Position numbers and translations under genes: made by a program
The notes under the pieces: generated by a model
Databases searched by the model: none
The model's input: the letters and a program-made list of their open reading frames with translations, nothing else
Told to the model about the DNA's origin: nothing
DNA from: an uncultured Bacilli bacterium
GTDB taxonomy: Bacteria; Bacillota_I; Bacilli_A; RF39; UBA660
Length of the DNA: 21,654 bases
Reading direction: 5' to 3'
Assembly (NCBI GenBank): GCA_910576985.1
Contig: CAJTLA010000002.1
Location: 30,864 to 52,517 of the forward strand
Shown: in pieces, positions 7,576 through 15,358 of the stretch
How positions within the stretch are numbered: the first letter of the stretch is position 1
Layout of the letters: the number at the start of each line of letters is the position of its first letter

Positions 7576-8928
7576 TTATCTTATTTGATTTATAATTTTA
7601 TTTATTTCTTTTTCTAGGTTTGTATCATTTTTTATTTCTCTTTTTATTTTGTCAACTGAATGCATAACTGTTGTATGGTCTTTTCCACCAAATTCTATAC
7701 CAATTTTAGGAAGAGACTCTTCTAAGACTGTTCTACATATATACATTGCGATTTGTCTTGGAACAGCAATATTAGATACTCTTTTTTTACTTTTCATTTC
7801 TTCTACTGTGATATTATAATTGCTTGCAACTAATTGTTGTACTTGCTCTACTTTACTTTTTGAGATAATACTTTTTACAAAATAATCTTTTAAGGCTTCT
7901 ACTGCTAGATCTAAGGTGATATCAGATCCATTCATGATCGTTGCATAAGCAAAAACTCTTGTAATGGCACCTTCTAGTTTTCGAATATCACTTGTGCAAT
8001 TGCTGGCAATGTATTCTTTTACATCTTGTGGAAAAGGTTTTGCCATGTCGTGTCCTTCTATTTTTTTATCAATAATATCCATTCGTAGTTTGAAGTCTGG
8101 AGGTAATATATCAATTGTAAGTCCCCAGTTAAATCTAGTTCTAAGTCTTTCTTCTAGTTTTTTTAAGTCGTCTGGTGATCGGTCTGATGAAATAATAATT
8201 TGTTTGTTATTACAGTGCAATTCGTTAAATGTGTTGAAAAATTCTTGTTGTGTTTTACTAGCAATTTCTAAATATTGAATGTCATCAATCATTAGGACAT
8301 CAATTTCTCTATATTTTCGTTTAAATTTTTCCACAGTTTCAAAATTGGTATCATCTTTATTTTTTCTGTAAATGTTTAAAAAATCATCTACAAATTTTTC
8401 ACTAGTAACATATAATACTTTTTTATGTGTTGTTTTATATATGTAATTTCCAATTGCGTGCATTAAATGTGTTTTTCCAAGTCCACTACTTCCATATATA
8501 AAGAGTGGATTATACATAAATCCAGGTTGTTCTGCAACAGCTAATGATGTGGCTTTTGCAAATTTGTTACTCTCCCCTACTATGAAATTATCAAAGGAAT
8601 ATCTTGGATCTAGGTTTGAGTCGAATGTGGGATCATTTGTGGGTGTTGTGTTGGTTGTGGAAATCTGTACATTATTTTCTAAATCTTCTTCAATAAAGTA
8701 TTCAAATTTAAAATAAGTTCCTGCTACTTCTGTGAAAATTTCTTCTACCATATCATTATAGTTTTCTTTTAAATGCTTTTTATGTACAGGCATTGGTACT
8801 AATACTTTCGCACTATTTCCTTTTAGTTCTAAAAGTTTTGTTTCAGAAAACCATGTTTCATATAACATTGGAGATAAACTTTTTTGCATTTTATCTAAAA
8901 AGATTCTCCAAATTGTATTTGAATCCAA
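7576..8928 (-). CDS. dnaA: Chromosomal replication initiator DnaA
   Basis: This AAA+ initiator (450 aa) binds DnaA boxes and melts the origin. Domain I covers about residues 1-80, followed by a short variable linker rich in Thr/Asn/Asp (about 83-108). The AAA+ domain has Walker A GSSGLGKT (146-153), Walker B VLMIDD (211-216) and an RLRTRF arginine region (261-266). The C-terminal DNA-binding domain carries the DnaA signature around LPKIGIEFGGKDHTTVMHSV (406-425). The start codon is TTG, supported by GGGGGTG six bases upstream and by alignment of MDSNTIWRIFLDKM with other DnaA N-termini. It is transcribed away from rpmH, and boxes on both sides suggest autoregulation by DnaA. Confidence 0.98.
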   Translation of the reverse strand: MDSNTIWRIFLDKMQKSLSPMLYETWFSETKLLELKGNSAKVLVPMPVHKKHLKENYNDMVEEIFTEVAGTYFKFEYFIEEDLENNVQISTTNTTPTNDPTFDSNLDPRYSFDNFIVGESNKFAKATSLAVAEQPGFMYNPLFIYGSSGLGKTHLMHAIGNYIYKTTHKKVLYVTSEKFVDDFLNIYRKNKDDTNFETVEKFKRKYREIDVLMIDDIQYLEIASKTQQEFFNTFNELHCNNKQIIISSDRSPDDLKKLEERLRTRFNWGLTIDILPPDFKLRMDIIDKKIEGHDMAKPFPQDVKEYIASNCTSDIRKLEGAITRVFAYATIMNGSDITLDLAVEALKDYFVKSIISKSKVEQVQQLVASNYNITVEEMKSKKRVSNIAVPRQIAMYICRTVLEESLPKIGIEFGGKDHTTVMHSVDKIKREIKNDTNLEKEINKIINQIR

Positions 8929-8960
8929 GATAACACCCCCGTTCCCTTTAATTCATCCAT

Positions 8961-8966
8961 ATTTTA
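8961..8966 (-). promoter_or_regulatory. Possible dnaA promoter (-10)
   Basis: On the minus strand TAAAAT (preceded by TTG) lies about 33 bp before the dnaA TTG start. The -35 region is not convincing. DnaA boxes start about 40 bp further upstream, which would allow autoregulation. Confidence 0.3.
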
Positions 8967-9006
8967 CAATATTTTTCTGGGAAATAAAAGAAAAAACAAT
9001 AAAAAG

Positions 9007-9251
9007 TGTGGAAAAAATAATTTTCACATAATTATGCACATATAAAACAGTTTAAAATAAATATTTCCCAAACTTTTCCCCGTTTTTGTGGAAAATAATT
9101 GCACAATTTATTTTGAAAGTGGAAAAAGTAAATGTTCACTTGTGGAAAATATAGTTTAGTCTTTGGGAAATAACGAAAAAATCTGTGGAAAAAACTGTTG
9201 AAAACTGATATTTTCCGGAAAATATTCACAAAATTTTGAAAATTTTACACA
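9007..9251. promoter_or_regulatory. DnaA-box array, dnaA-rpmH side of oriC
   Basis: TGTGGAAAA (one mismatch from consensus on the other strand) occurs at 9007-9015, 9087-9095, 9141-9149 and 9184-9192, all in the same orientation. Near copies are AGTGGAAAA (9118-9126) and TGTTGAAAA (9196-9204). Boxes in the other orientation are TTATGCACA (9032-9040, full match to TTATNCACA), ATATTCACA (9222-9230) and TTTTACACA (9243-9251). The density and shared orientation are far beyond a stray box. Confidence 0.8.
9208..9225. promoter_or_regulatory. Noc-site-like perfect palindrome in oriC
   Basis: ATATTTTCCGGAAAATAT is a perfect 18-bp palindrome. Its central 14 bases ATTTTCCGGAAAAT match the B. subtilis Noc-binding consensus ATTTCCCGGGAAAT at 12 of 14 positions. 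It overlaps a weak DnaA box at 9222-9230, so Noc-like and DnaA binding could interfere here. A hairpin function is unlikely because no transcript is expected to end here. Confidence 0.5.
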
Positions 9252-9357
9252 TGAATGAAGAAATTATATATTTTTTTCTCATATTTTTGGGAAATAAAAA
9301 ATATAATATATTTAGATATGACTTTAATATTATATTTGAAAATTATATATAAAAGGT
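9252..9357. other. Extremely AT-rich stretch in oriC
   Basis: About 105 bp of almost pure A/T lie between the last DnaA box and the rpmH promoter, interrupted mainly by one TTTGGGAAATA element. It could be a second easily melted region or an UP-like element for the strong rpmH promoter. The trio-like tract on the dnaN side is the better unwinding candidate by position. Confidence 0.45.
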
Positions 9358-9386
9358 TTGACAAATTTTAGTTTTCTCTATATAAT
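9358..9386 (+). promoter_or_regulatory. rpmH operon promoter
   Basis: TTGACA (9358-9363), a 17-bp spacer and TATAAT (9381-9386) give a perfect housekeeping-sigma promoter, with AT-rich DNA upstream. It should drive rpmH, rnpA, yidC and jag. Confidence 0.92.
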
Positions 9387-9427
9387 GTAGGAAGCAACCA
9401 AATTTTTTTAGTACAGGAGGTGTAGAT

Positions 9428-9550
9428 ATGAAAAGAACTTATCAACCAAATAACAGAAGAAGAAGTAAGAAAATGGGTTTTATGGCACGTATGAAAACTA
9501 AAATGATTAATAATCGTAGAAGAAAAGGACGTAAAGTATTAGCTCATTAA
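9428..9550 (+). CDS. rpmH: 50S ribosomal protein L34
   Basis: This small basic protein (40 aa) of the large ribosomal subunit is encoded beside the origin in most bacteria. It starts MKRTYQPNNRRR and ends NRRRKGRKVLAH, both diagnostic of L34. It is about four residues shorter than the usual 44, with the shortening between the MARMKTK segment and the final RRRKGRKVL block. The ATG is preceded by a strong AGGAGGTG ribosome site. It is the first gene of the rpmH-rnpA-yidC-jag unit and is separated from rnpA by a hairpin. Confidence 0.97.
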   Translation: MKRTYQPNNRRRSKKMGFMARMKTKMINNRRRKGRKVLAH

Positions 9551-9555
9551 AATTG

Positions 9556-9588
9556 ACATCACTGATATGTTCAGTGGTGTTTTATTTA
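9556..9588 (+). terminator. Terminator/attenuator after rpmH
   Basis: ACATCACTGA and TCAGTGGTGT form a 10-bp stem with one G-U pair around a 5-nt loop, followed by a TTTTATTTAT tail. It probably reduces transcription into rnpA, giving more L34 message than RNase P protein message. The tail is interrupted, so partial readthrough is likely. Confidence 0.75.
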
Positions 9589-9608
9589 TAAAATAGGGGA
9601 GACGAGAT

Positions 9609-9947
9609 ATGAAAAAAGTGAATATATTGAAACGGAATGAAGACTTTGGTAGAATTATCAAGATCATGAAGCCATATAGATATAAAGATTATATTGTTTA
9701 TAAAGAAGAGCAAAATACTGGTATTTCTCACTTTGGTATTTCAGTAGGAAAAAAAGTAGGGAATGCTGTTACTAGAAATAAAATAAAAAGGCAAATAAAA
9801 CATATAATTGATCAAACTCCCTATAAAAATAATTTTAATTGTATTATAATAGTGAAGAAGGGGATTACCGAAAAGACTTTTTTAGAAATGGAAAAAGAGT
9901 TAAAAGAGGTAATGAGAAGAGTAAATTTATTGGAGGAGAATATATGA
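9609..9947 (+). CDS. rnpA: Ribonuclease P protein component
   Basis: This is the protein cofactor of RNase P (112 aa), which matures tRNA 5' ends together with the catalytic rnpB RNA. The family's basic RNR-type motif is seen as VGNAVTRNKIKRQIK (50-64), and the N-terminus ILKRNEDFGRI is typical (the E. coli equivalent is RLLTPSQF). The start ATG is preceded by GGGGAGA. Its TGA stop overlaps the ATG of yidC in ATGA (9944-9947), which implies translational coupling and also shows that TGA is used as a stop codon here. Confidence 0.96.
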   Translation: MKKVNILKRNEDFGRIIKIMKPYRYKDYIVYKEEQNTGISHFGISVGKKVGNAVTRNKIKRQIKHIIDQTPYKNNFNCIIIVKKGITEKTFLEMEKELKEVMRRVNLLEENI

Positions 9948-10894
9948 GAAAAAAGAAAATTTTATTAATTATGGTGCTGTGTTCTATCACTTTATCATTA
10001 ACGGGTTGTACTACATTATTAAAAGATGAAAAAGGAAAAGCAGTTCAAAATCCTGTTACAGGACAGAATCTTCCTAAAAATATTTTGTGTCAGCCGAAAG
10101 AGAAGAAAACGTTAGAAGTATATGAGAAAAATAAATTAGATATTAAAGAGTTACCTAAATGTGAAAATTTTGTACCATCTTCTGGAGGGTATGAAGGAAT
10201 ATGGACTACAATATTTGTAAAACCATTGGCTTGGTTAATTATTCAAATTGGTAAGTTTGTTAAAAATTATGGATTGGCAATTATTTTTATTACGTTAATC
10301 ATTCGATTGATTATGTACCCATTGACTAAAAAATCTGCTGTACAATCAGAAAATTTAAAAATGGCGAAACCAGAGTTAGATAAATTAGAAAAGAAATATA
10401 AAAATTGTCAGGATCAGGAATCTATGATGAGAAAAAGCCAAGAAATGTTAGAAATTTATAAGAAATATAAAATTAATCCAATGTCAGGTTGTTTATATGC
10501 ATTTATTCAGTTACCACTTTTCTTAGCATTTTATGAGGCTTTAAATCGATTACCATTAATTTTTGAAGAACAATTTTTAGGTCTTCATTTGGGAACGATT
10601 CCGTTAACTGGTATTACAAGTGGAAAAATATATTATTTGATTATTGTAATTTTGGTAGGATTGGTAACTTATTATTCTTTTAAATTGAATAGTGGTGCTA
10701 GTATGAGTGGTGATCAAGCAAAGCAAATGAAAATGATGACAAATATTATGACAATTGTAATTATAGTGAGTTCTCTTACTATTTCAACAGCGATTGGATT
10801 ATATTGGATTGTGAATAGTGGATTTACAATTTTACAAAATTTATTTGTAAAGAGGAGAAAGAGTAATGATAGAAAAGTTAGTGTTCGAGGATAA
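9944..10894 (+). CDS. yidC: Membrane protein insertase YidC (lipoprotein type)
   Basis: This is an Oxa1/YidC/SpoIIIJ-family insertase (316 aa) that places proteins in the cell membrane alone or with Sec. The signal peptide ends in lipobox LTGC (residues 19-22), so Cys22 is probably lipid-modified and the N-terminus is anchored outside. About 60 extracytoplasmic residues follow. The first core membrane segment contains the conserved positive residue R121 (FITLIIRLIMYPLT), which sits in the hydrophilic groove. A charged cytoplasmic hairpin and further segments (about 183-203, 229-246, 266-301) follow, and the tail is basic. The start at 9944 is chosen because of GGAGGAG just upstream and the signal peptide at once after it. 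The frame stays open upstream to 9839, but that part lies inside rnpA. The 3' end overlaps jag by 29 bp. Confidence 0.94.
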   Translation: MRKKKILLIMVLCSITLSLTGCTTLLKDEKGKAVQNPVTGQNLPKNILCQPKEKKTLEVYEKNKLDIKELPKCENFVPSSGGYEGIWTTIFVKPLAWLIIQIGKFVKNYGLAIIFITLIIRLIMYPLTKKSAVQSENLKMAKPELDKLEKKYKNCQDQESMMRKSQEMLEIYKKYKINPMSGCLYAFIQLPLFLAFYEALNRLPLIFEEQFLGLHLGTIPLTGITSGKIYYLIIVILVGLVTYYSFKLNSGASMSGDQAKQMKMMTNIMTIVIIVSSLTISTAIGLYWIVNSGFTILQNLFVKRRKSNDRKVSVRG

Positions 10895-11468
10895 GGATAG
10901 AGAGTCTTTATATAAAAAAATGAATTCACCACTTTCAGAATTCTATTATCGGGAAGAAATAGAAGAGGGAAAGATCTTTAAAAGTACAAAATATAAAATT
11001 ACTGCTGTAAGAAAAGAAGAGATAAGACAATATATCAAAAGTTATTTGAGTGAAATTTGTAACTTGATGGGAGTTGATATACAATTCGAAATTCGACAAG
11101 ATGAGGATGTCATCAATGTTTCAATGATTTCTGATGATAGTCCAATTTTAATTGGAAAAGAAGGGAAAAATCTTAGTGCTTTACAGATTCTTTTGAGACA
11201 ATCATTATTTTGCCAAACGGGTTTAAAAATAAAAGTGAATTTAGATGTTGCTGATTATAAATTAAAAAAGCAAAAACGGTTAGAAAATGAAATTAAACAG
11301 ATTGCAGAGGAAGTATTAAATTCTAAGATTGATGCTAAATTAGATCCGATGAATTCTTTTGATCGGAGAGTTGTTCATTCTGTGATTCATAATTATCAGA
11401 ATTTAGAGACAGAAAGTATAGGGGAGTCACCAAATCGTTTTGTTATTATTAAGTATAAAGAAGATTAA
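10866..11468 (+). CDS. jag: KH-R3H RNA-binding protein Jag/KhpB
   Basis: This RNA-binding protein (200 aa) is encoded after yidC in most Bacillota and is linked to cell elongation and sRNA/mRNA binding with KhpA in other species. The KH domain has its loop GKEG at 97-100 (ILIGKEGKNLSALQ), and the R3H domain is FDRRVVH (165-171), with the Arg and His of the R-x3-H signature at 167 and 171. The N-terminal Jag_N segment (about 1-50) is short and poorly conserved. The ATG lies inside the end of yidC with GAGGAGAAAG upstream, so expression is coupled to yidC. Confidence 0.92.
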   Translation: MIEKLVFEDKDRESLYKKMNSPLSEFYYREEIEEGKIFKSTKYKITAVRKEEIRQYIKSYLSEICNLMGVDIQFEIRQDEDVINVSMISDDSPILIGKEGKNLSALQILLRQSLFCQTGLKIKVNLDVADYKLKKQKRLENEIKQIAEEVLNSKIDAKLDPMNSFDRRVVHSVIHNYQNLETESIGESPNRFVIIKYKED

Positions 11469-11489
11469 TATAATTTCTTCTTTTTTTTG
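11457..11489 (+). terminator. jag terminator
   Basis: AAAGAAGA and TCTTCTTT pair across an AT-rich loop that can itself pair as TTA/TAA, followed by a long T-run. The hairpin includes the jag stop codon and ends the rpmH-rnpA-yidC-jag unit. Confidence 0.75.
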
Positions 11490-11494
11490 TTTCA

Positions 11495-11523
11495 TTGACT
11501 ATTCATTCAAGATATAGTAGAAT
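11495..11523 (+). promoter_or_regulatory. Promoter of the HD-mnmE-mnmG-rsmG unit
   Basis: TTGACT (11495-11500), a 17-bp spacer and TAGAAT (11518-11523) form a good sigma-A-type promoter about 20 bp before the HD-gene ATG. It comes directly after the jag terminator. Confidence 0.8.
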
Positions 11524-11543
11524 ACAAAAGAAGGAGAACTTAT

Positions 11544-12077
11544 ATGTTAGATAAAAAAGTTGGTCAATATTTGAAACCAAAAAGTGAATATTATTGTATT
11601 GTGAAGGATATTTTAGAGCATCCAGAATTTATCAAAAGAAAAGATTATGTTCATCATGAAAATTGTAGTGTATATGAGCATTGTTTATCTGTTTCGCTAT
11701 TGTCTTATTTGTGGGCAAAAAAATGGCATTGGGATTATCGTAGTGCAGCGATTGGTGGTTTATTACATGATTTTTATGATAAACCATGGCAGACGAAAAG
11801 CCATAAATCAGTAGATCATCCAAAAACGAAATTTTTGAAACAACATGGTTTTGTTCATGCTAGTCAAGCAGTAAGAAATTCATATCGTTTTTTTCCACAG
11901 CTTATGAATTTAAAAATTGAAAATATTATAAAAAGACATATGTTTCCTTTAAACATAACACCACCAAGATATAAAGAAAGTTGGATTGTAACTTTTGTGG
12001 ATAAATATGTGTCGATGGATGTACTGAAAACACCAAAAGAATGGCCTAAGTATTTGGGTATTAAGAAAAGGAAGTGA
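11544..12077 (+). CDS. HD-domain phosphohydrolase family protein
   Basis: This 177-aa protein has the layout of a small HD-superfamily metal-dependent phosphohydrolase. Candidate metal ligands are His46 (SVYEHCLSVS), the His75-Asp76 pair (GLLHDFYD), His101/His105 (HGFVHASQA), His132 (IIKRHMFPL) and Asp153 (IVTFVDKYVS), in the order expected for the family. The substrate is unknown; nucleotides or signalling nucleotides are typical. It is soluble, with no signal peptide or membrane segment. It is preceded by AAGGAGAA and leads an operon, with mnmE only 4 bp after its TGA stop. The gene is not part of the Bacillus order here, so it is a lineage-specific insertion between jag and mnmE. Confidence 0.85.
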   Translation: MLDKKVGQYLKPKSEYYCIVKDILEHPEFIKRKDYVHHENCSVYEHCLSVSLLSYLWAKKWHWDYRSAAIGGLLHDFYDKPWQTKSHKSVDHPKTKFLKQHGFVHASQAVRNSYRFFPQLMNLKIENIIKRHMFPLNITPPRYKESWIVTFVDKYVSMDVLKTPKEWPKYLGIKKRK

Positions 12078-12081
12078 TAAT

Positions 12082-13437
12082 ATGGAGGATACAATTGCTG
12101 CAATTTCTACTGCACTGGGAGTAGGTGCTATTTCTATTATTCGAGTGAGTGGAACGGATTCTATTCGTATTGTAGATTCTATTTTTAAAGGAGTAAATTT
12201 GAATCAAGTTTCTAGTCATACTATTCATTATGGTTATATTGTGGATCAAGAAAGTGTGATTGATGAAGTGTTGGTTACAGTTATGAAGGCCCCAAAAACT
12301 TTTACAGTAGAGGATATTGTAGAAATTAATGCTCATGGTGGAATTGCTACAACTGGGCGTATATTAGAGTTACTTTTAAAAAAGGGGTGTAGACTTGCAT
12401 TGCCAGGAGAGTTTACAAAACGGGCTTTTTTAAATGGTAGAATTGATTTAATAGAAGCTGAATCGGTTATGGAGTTGATTAGTGCAAAAACAGAGAGTGC
12501 TAGAAGATTGTCTATGGCAGGAGTAGATGGGACTGTTTCTTCTTTTATTCGCAATTTAAGAAGCAAAATTATTGAATTATTAGCAAATATAGAGGTAAAT
12601 ATTGATTATCCAGAATATGAAGATATAGAGGAAATGACAGTACAGAAGTTAGATAAAAGTATAGAGCAAATAGAATTAGAGTTGGAAAATATATTAAAAA
12701 ATAGTAGGGAAGGTAAGTTGATTAAAGAAGGGATTAATACTTCCATTATTGGTCGACCAAATGTAGGGAAAAGTAGTATTTTAAATCGATTGATTAATGA
12801 AAATAAAGCGATTGTGACTGATATAGCGGGGACAACTCGTGATGTTGTTGAGGGAAGCATTGTTTTAGATGGTATGTTGTTAAATCTTTTAGATACAGCA
12901 GGAATTCGTGAAACAGAAAATGTAGTCGAACAAATAGGGGTTCAAAAAAGTCTTGAATTATTAGAGCAATCGGATTTAGTTTTGGTTGTATTAAATCATA
13001 ATGAATCATTAACAGAACAGGATTTTTATATTTTGGATCAAGTCAAAGATAAAAACCACATTATCATTATTAATAAAAAAGATCTTCCTTCACAGCTGGA
13101 TTATTCAAAATTAGATGGAACAGAATATATTGAAGTTAGTGCTTTAAATAATGAGGGAATTGATGAGATTAAAAAGAAAATTCGTGAATTATTTGAATTA
13201 GAAAAGTTAGAAAATAAAGATTTGACTTATTTAACAAATGCGCGTAGTATTGCATTGGTTGAAAAAGCATTGTTTAGTTTGCAAGAAGTAAAACAGGGAA
13301 TAGAACAGGATATGCCTATTGACATGGTAGAAATTGATCTTAAAAATGTGTGGAATTTATTAGGCGAAATTATTGGAGAGACTTATCAAGATGAATTGAT
13401 TGATCAATTATTTTGTCAATTTTGTCTAGGAAAATAA
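12082..13437 (+). CDS. mnmE: tRNA modification GTPase MnmE (TrmE)
   Basis: With MnmG, this GTPase (451 aa) builds the 5-carboxymethylaminomethyl or aminomethyl group on the wobble uridine U34 of certain tRNAs, using a folate-bound one-carbon unit. The N-terminal folate-binding domain covers about 1-118 and contains the family motif ALPGEFTKRAFLNGRIDLIEAE from residue 106. The GTPase domain sits inside a helical domain with G1 GRPNVGKS (224-231), DIAGTTRD (247-254), DTAGI (271-275) and an NKKD base-recognition motif. The C-terminus FCLGK carries the conserved Cys-x-Gly-Lys. It is cotranscribed with the HD gene upstream and mnmG downstream, which keeps both partners of the complex together. Confidence 0.97.
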   Translation: MEDTIAAISTALGVGAISIIRVSGTDSIRIVDSIFKGVNLNQVSSHTIHYGYIVDQESVIDEVLVTVMKAPKTFTVEDIVEINAHGGIATTGRILELLLKKGCRLALPGEFTKRAFLNGRIDLIEAESVMELISAKTESARRLSMAGVDGTVSSFIRNLRSKIIELLANIEVNIDYPEYEDIEEMTVQKLDKSIEQIELELENILKNSREGKLIKEGINTSIIGRPNVGKSSILNRLINENKAIVTDIAGTTRDVVEGSIVLDGMLLNLLDTAGIRETENVVEQIGVQKSLELLEQSDLVLVVLNHNESLTEQDFYILDQVKDKNHIIIINKKDLPSQLDYSKLDGTEYIEVSALNNEGIDEIKKKIRELFELEKLENKDLTYLTNARSIALVEKALFSLQEVKQGIEQDMPIDMVEIDLKNVWNLLGEIIGETYQDELIDQLFCQFCLGK

Positions 13438-13463
13438 TATATAAGAGTAATCTTATATATTTT
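13436..13463 (+). other. Hairpin between mnmE and mnmG
   Basis: AATATATAAGA and TCTTATATATT form a perfect 11-bp stem with a 4-nt loop, starting at the mnmE stop codon and followed by only TTT. The AT-rich stem and short T tail make it a weak terminator. Partial attenuation or mRNA 3'-end protection in the operon is more likely. Confidence 0.5.
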
Positions 13464-13483
13464 AAGTAAAGAGGTGAAAATTT

Positions 13484-15358
13484 ATGGAATATGAAATTAT
13501 TGTAGTAGGTGGTGGCCATGCGGGTTGTGAAGCTTCATTGGCTGCTGCAAGAAAAGGGCATCGGACTTTATTAATAACAGGGAATATAAAAAATATTGCA
13601 GATATGCCATGTAATCCATCAATTGGTGGTAGTGCGAAAGGAATTGTCGTAAGAGAGATAGATGCCTTAGGTGGTGAGATGGGCAAAAATGCGGATAAAT
13701 CTCAATTGCAAATGAAAATGCTTAATCATAAAAAGGGACCTGCTGTTCAAGCACTTCGGGCACAAGCAGATAAGGTCATTTATCCTAGGGAGATGTTAAA
13801 TACATTAAATCAGGAACAAAATTTAACTATTCGAGAATCGATAGTAGAACATTTAATTGTAGAAAATCAAATCATCAAAGGGGTAATATTAGAAAACGGA
13901 GAAAAGATTTTCTGTAAAATTGTGATTTTAACAACAGGAACATATTTAAAATCTGATATTTTAGTAGGGGATACAAGACGTCGGGAAGGTCCTCATGGAG
14001 AAGTACCAAGTCAACATTTGAGTGATCATTTGAAAGAATTGGGATTTCGAATAATTCGATTGAAAACAGGTACACCTCAACGTATTGATAAAACAACCAT
14101 TGATTTTTCTAAAACAAAAGAAGAAAAGGGCAGTGAACAAAGGTATACATTTAGTTTTGATCATATTCCAAATTATGAATTGAAGGATCAAATACCATGC
14201 TATTTGATCTATACTACACCAGAAACACACAAAATTATTAAAGATAATTTAAATAAATCAAGCATGTATGGAGGACTTTCTAATATAGAAGGGATTGGTC
14301 CTCGATATTGTCCTTCTATAGAAGATAAAATTGTGAGATTTCATGATAAAGAAAGGCATCAGCTGTTTTTAGAACCAGAAAGTCTTTATTATGATGATAT
14401 TTACATTCAAGGTTTTTCTACTAGTATGCCTTATGATGTACAAGAGCAGATGGTACATAGTCTTCCTGGATTAGAGCACGCTAAAATATTAAAATATGCT
14501 TATGCTATTGAATATGATGCAATTTATCCAACTCAATTAAAACAGACTTTAGAAACAAAAATAATAGAAAATTTATATACAGCTGGACAGATTAATGGAA
14601 CAAGTGGATATGAAGAAGCAGCATGCCAAGGTTTGATTGCTGGAATCAATGCTAGTTTGAAGCTAGAAGGAAAAGAACCTTTGATTTTAAAACGAAATGA
14701 AGCATATATTGGGGTTTTAATTGATGATTTGGTGACTAAGGGAGTCATTGATCCATATCGTTTACTTACTTCTAGAGCAGAATATCGATTGTTGCTTCGT
14801 CATGATAATGCAGATTTACGTCTCAGAGAATATGGATATCAAGTAGGATTAATTTCTAAAGATCAATATCAAAGGTTGTTACATAAAAAAGATGAAATAG
14901 AAGAAGTATTGCAACTATTAAAAAGACAAAAAATTACTCCTACTTTGGAAATCAATCATTATTTAGCAAGTATTCCTTCATCTACGATTAAGGATGGAAT
15001 CACATTGTATGATTTATTAAAAAGACCAGAAATTAAAATGGAACATGTGAAACATTTTGCTATGTTGGGAAATGAAGATGAAGTATTACAACAAGTAGAA
15101 ATAAAAATTAAGTATGATGGATATATTAAAAAAGCCATTCATGAGGCTGAAAAGATGGTAGATTTAGATAACAAAAAGATTCCAGATGATATTGATTATG
15201 ATAAGATACATAACCTTGCTAGTGAAGCCAAGCAGAAATTGAATGAGATTCGTCCTTCTTCTATTGGACAAGCACTTCGAATTAGTGGTGTGAATCCAGC
15301 AGATGTCTCTTTAATTATGGTGTATCTCAAAAAGGAGTATTGTTATGACAGAAAGTAG
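13484..15358 (+). CDS. mnmG: tRNA uridine-5-carboxymethylaminomethyl modification enzyme MnmG (GidA)
   Basis: This is the FAD- and NADH-dependent partner of MnmE in tRNA U34 modification (624 aa, normal length). The FAD-binding motif is GGGHAG (9-14), then CNPSIGG (43-49). The family signature block GDTRRREGPHGEVPSQHLS is at 162-180, and the second conserved cysteine C276 is in GPRYCPSIEDKIVRF. The C-terminal helical domain, with QALRISGVNPADVSLI near the end, binds MnmE and tRNA. The start ATG follows AGAGGTGA. The 3' end overlaps the rsmG start by 14 bp, an arrangement known from many Bacillota. Confidence 0.97.
   Translation: MEYEIIVVGGGHAGCEASLAAARKGHRTLLITGNIKNIADMPCNPSIGGSAKGIVVREIDALGGEMGKNADKSQLQMKMLNHKKGPAVQALRAQADKVIYPREMLNTLNQEQNLTIRESIVEHLIVENQIIKGVILENGEKIFCKIVILTTGTYLKSDILVGDTRRREGPHGEVPSQHLSDHLKELGFRIIRLKTGTPQRIDKTTIDFSKTKEEKGSEQRYTFSFDHIPNYELKDQIPCYLIYTTPETHKIIKDNLNKSSMYGGLSNIEGIGPRYCPSIEDKIVRFHDKERHQLFLEPESLYYDDIYIQGFSTSMPYDVQEQMVHSLPGLEHAKILKYAYAIEYDAIYPTQLKQTLETKIIENLYTAGQINGTSGYEEAACQGLIAGINASLKLEGKEPLILKRNEAYIGVLIDDLVTKGVIDPYRLLTSRAEYRLLLRHDNADLRLREYGYQVGLISKDQYQRLLHKKDEIEEVLQLLKRQKITPTLEINHYLASIPSSTIKDGITLYDLLKRPEIKMEHVKHFAMLGNEDEVLQQVEIKIKYDGYIKKAIHEAEKMVDLDNKKIPDDIDYDKIHNLASEAKQKLNEIRPSSIGQALRISGVNPADVSLIMVYLKKEYCYDRK

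Larger units (their letters stand above)
8976..9296. repeat. TTTGGGAAATA repeats in oriC
   Basis: Exact copies of the 11-mer lie at 9062-9072 (minus orientation), 9162-9172 and 9286-9296. A one-mismatch copy, TCTGGGAAATA, lies at 8976-8986. A further exact copy is in the noc promoter at 16080-16090. The core GGGAAAT equals one half of the B. subtilis Noc-binding palindrome ATTTCCCGGGAAAT. The repeats are seen directly; Noc binding is inference. Confidence 0.7.
8929..9427. other. oriC, upstream (dnaA-rpmH) part
   Basis: This 499-bp non-coding gap separates two divergent gene blocks and is the point from which all large genes in the window point away. It holds many DnaA boxes, repeated TTTGGGAAATA elements, a perfect 18-bp palindrome, a very AT-rich stretch and the rpmH promoter. 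Together with the dnaA-dnaN gap it forms a bipartite origin of the Bacillus type. A 65-codon open frame on the minus strand (9032-9229) is considered chance. Confidence 0.85.

Noticed and set aside
9032..9229. 65-codon minus-strand ORF in oriC
   Set aside because: It runs through the DnaA-box array, has no ribosome site and gives an odd Phe/Asn-rich peptide. It is chance.
9839..9943. Upstream extension of yidC (35 extra residues)
   Set aside because: It overlaps rnpA and lacks a good ribosome site. The ATG at 9944 has GGAGGAG and opens a proper lipoprotein signal peptide.
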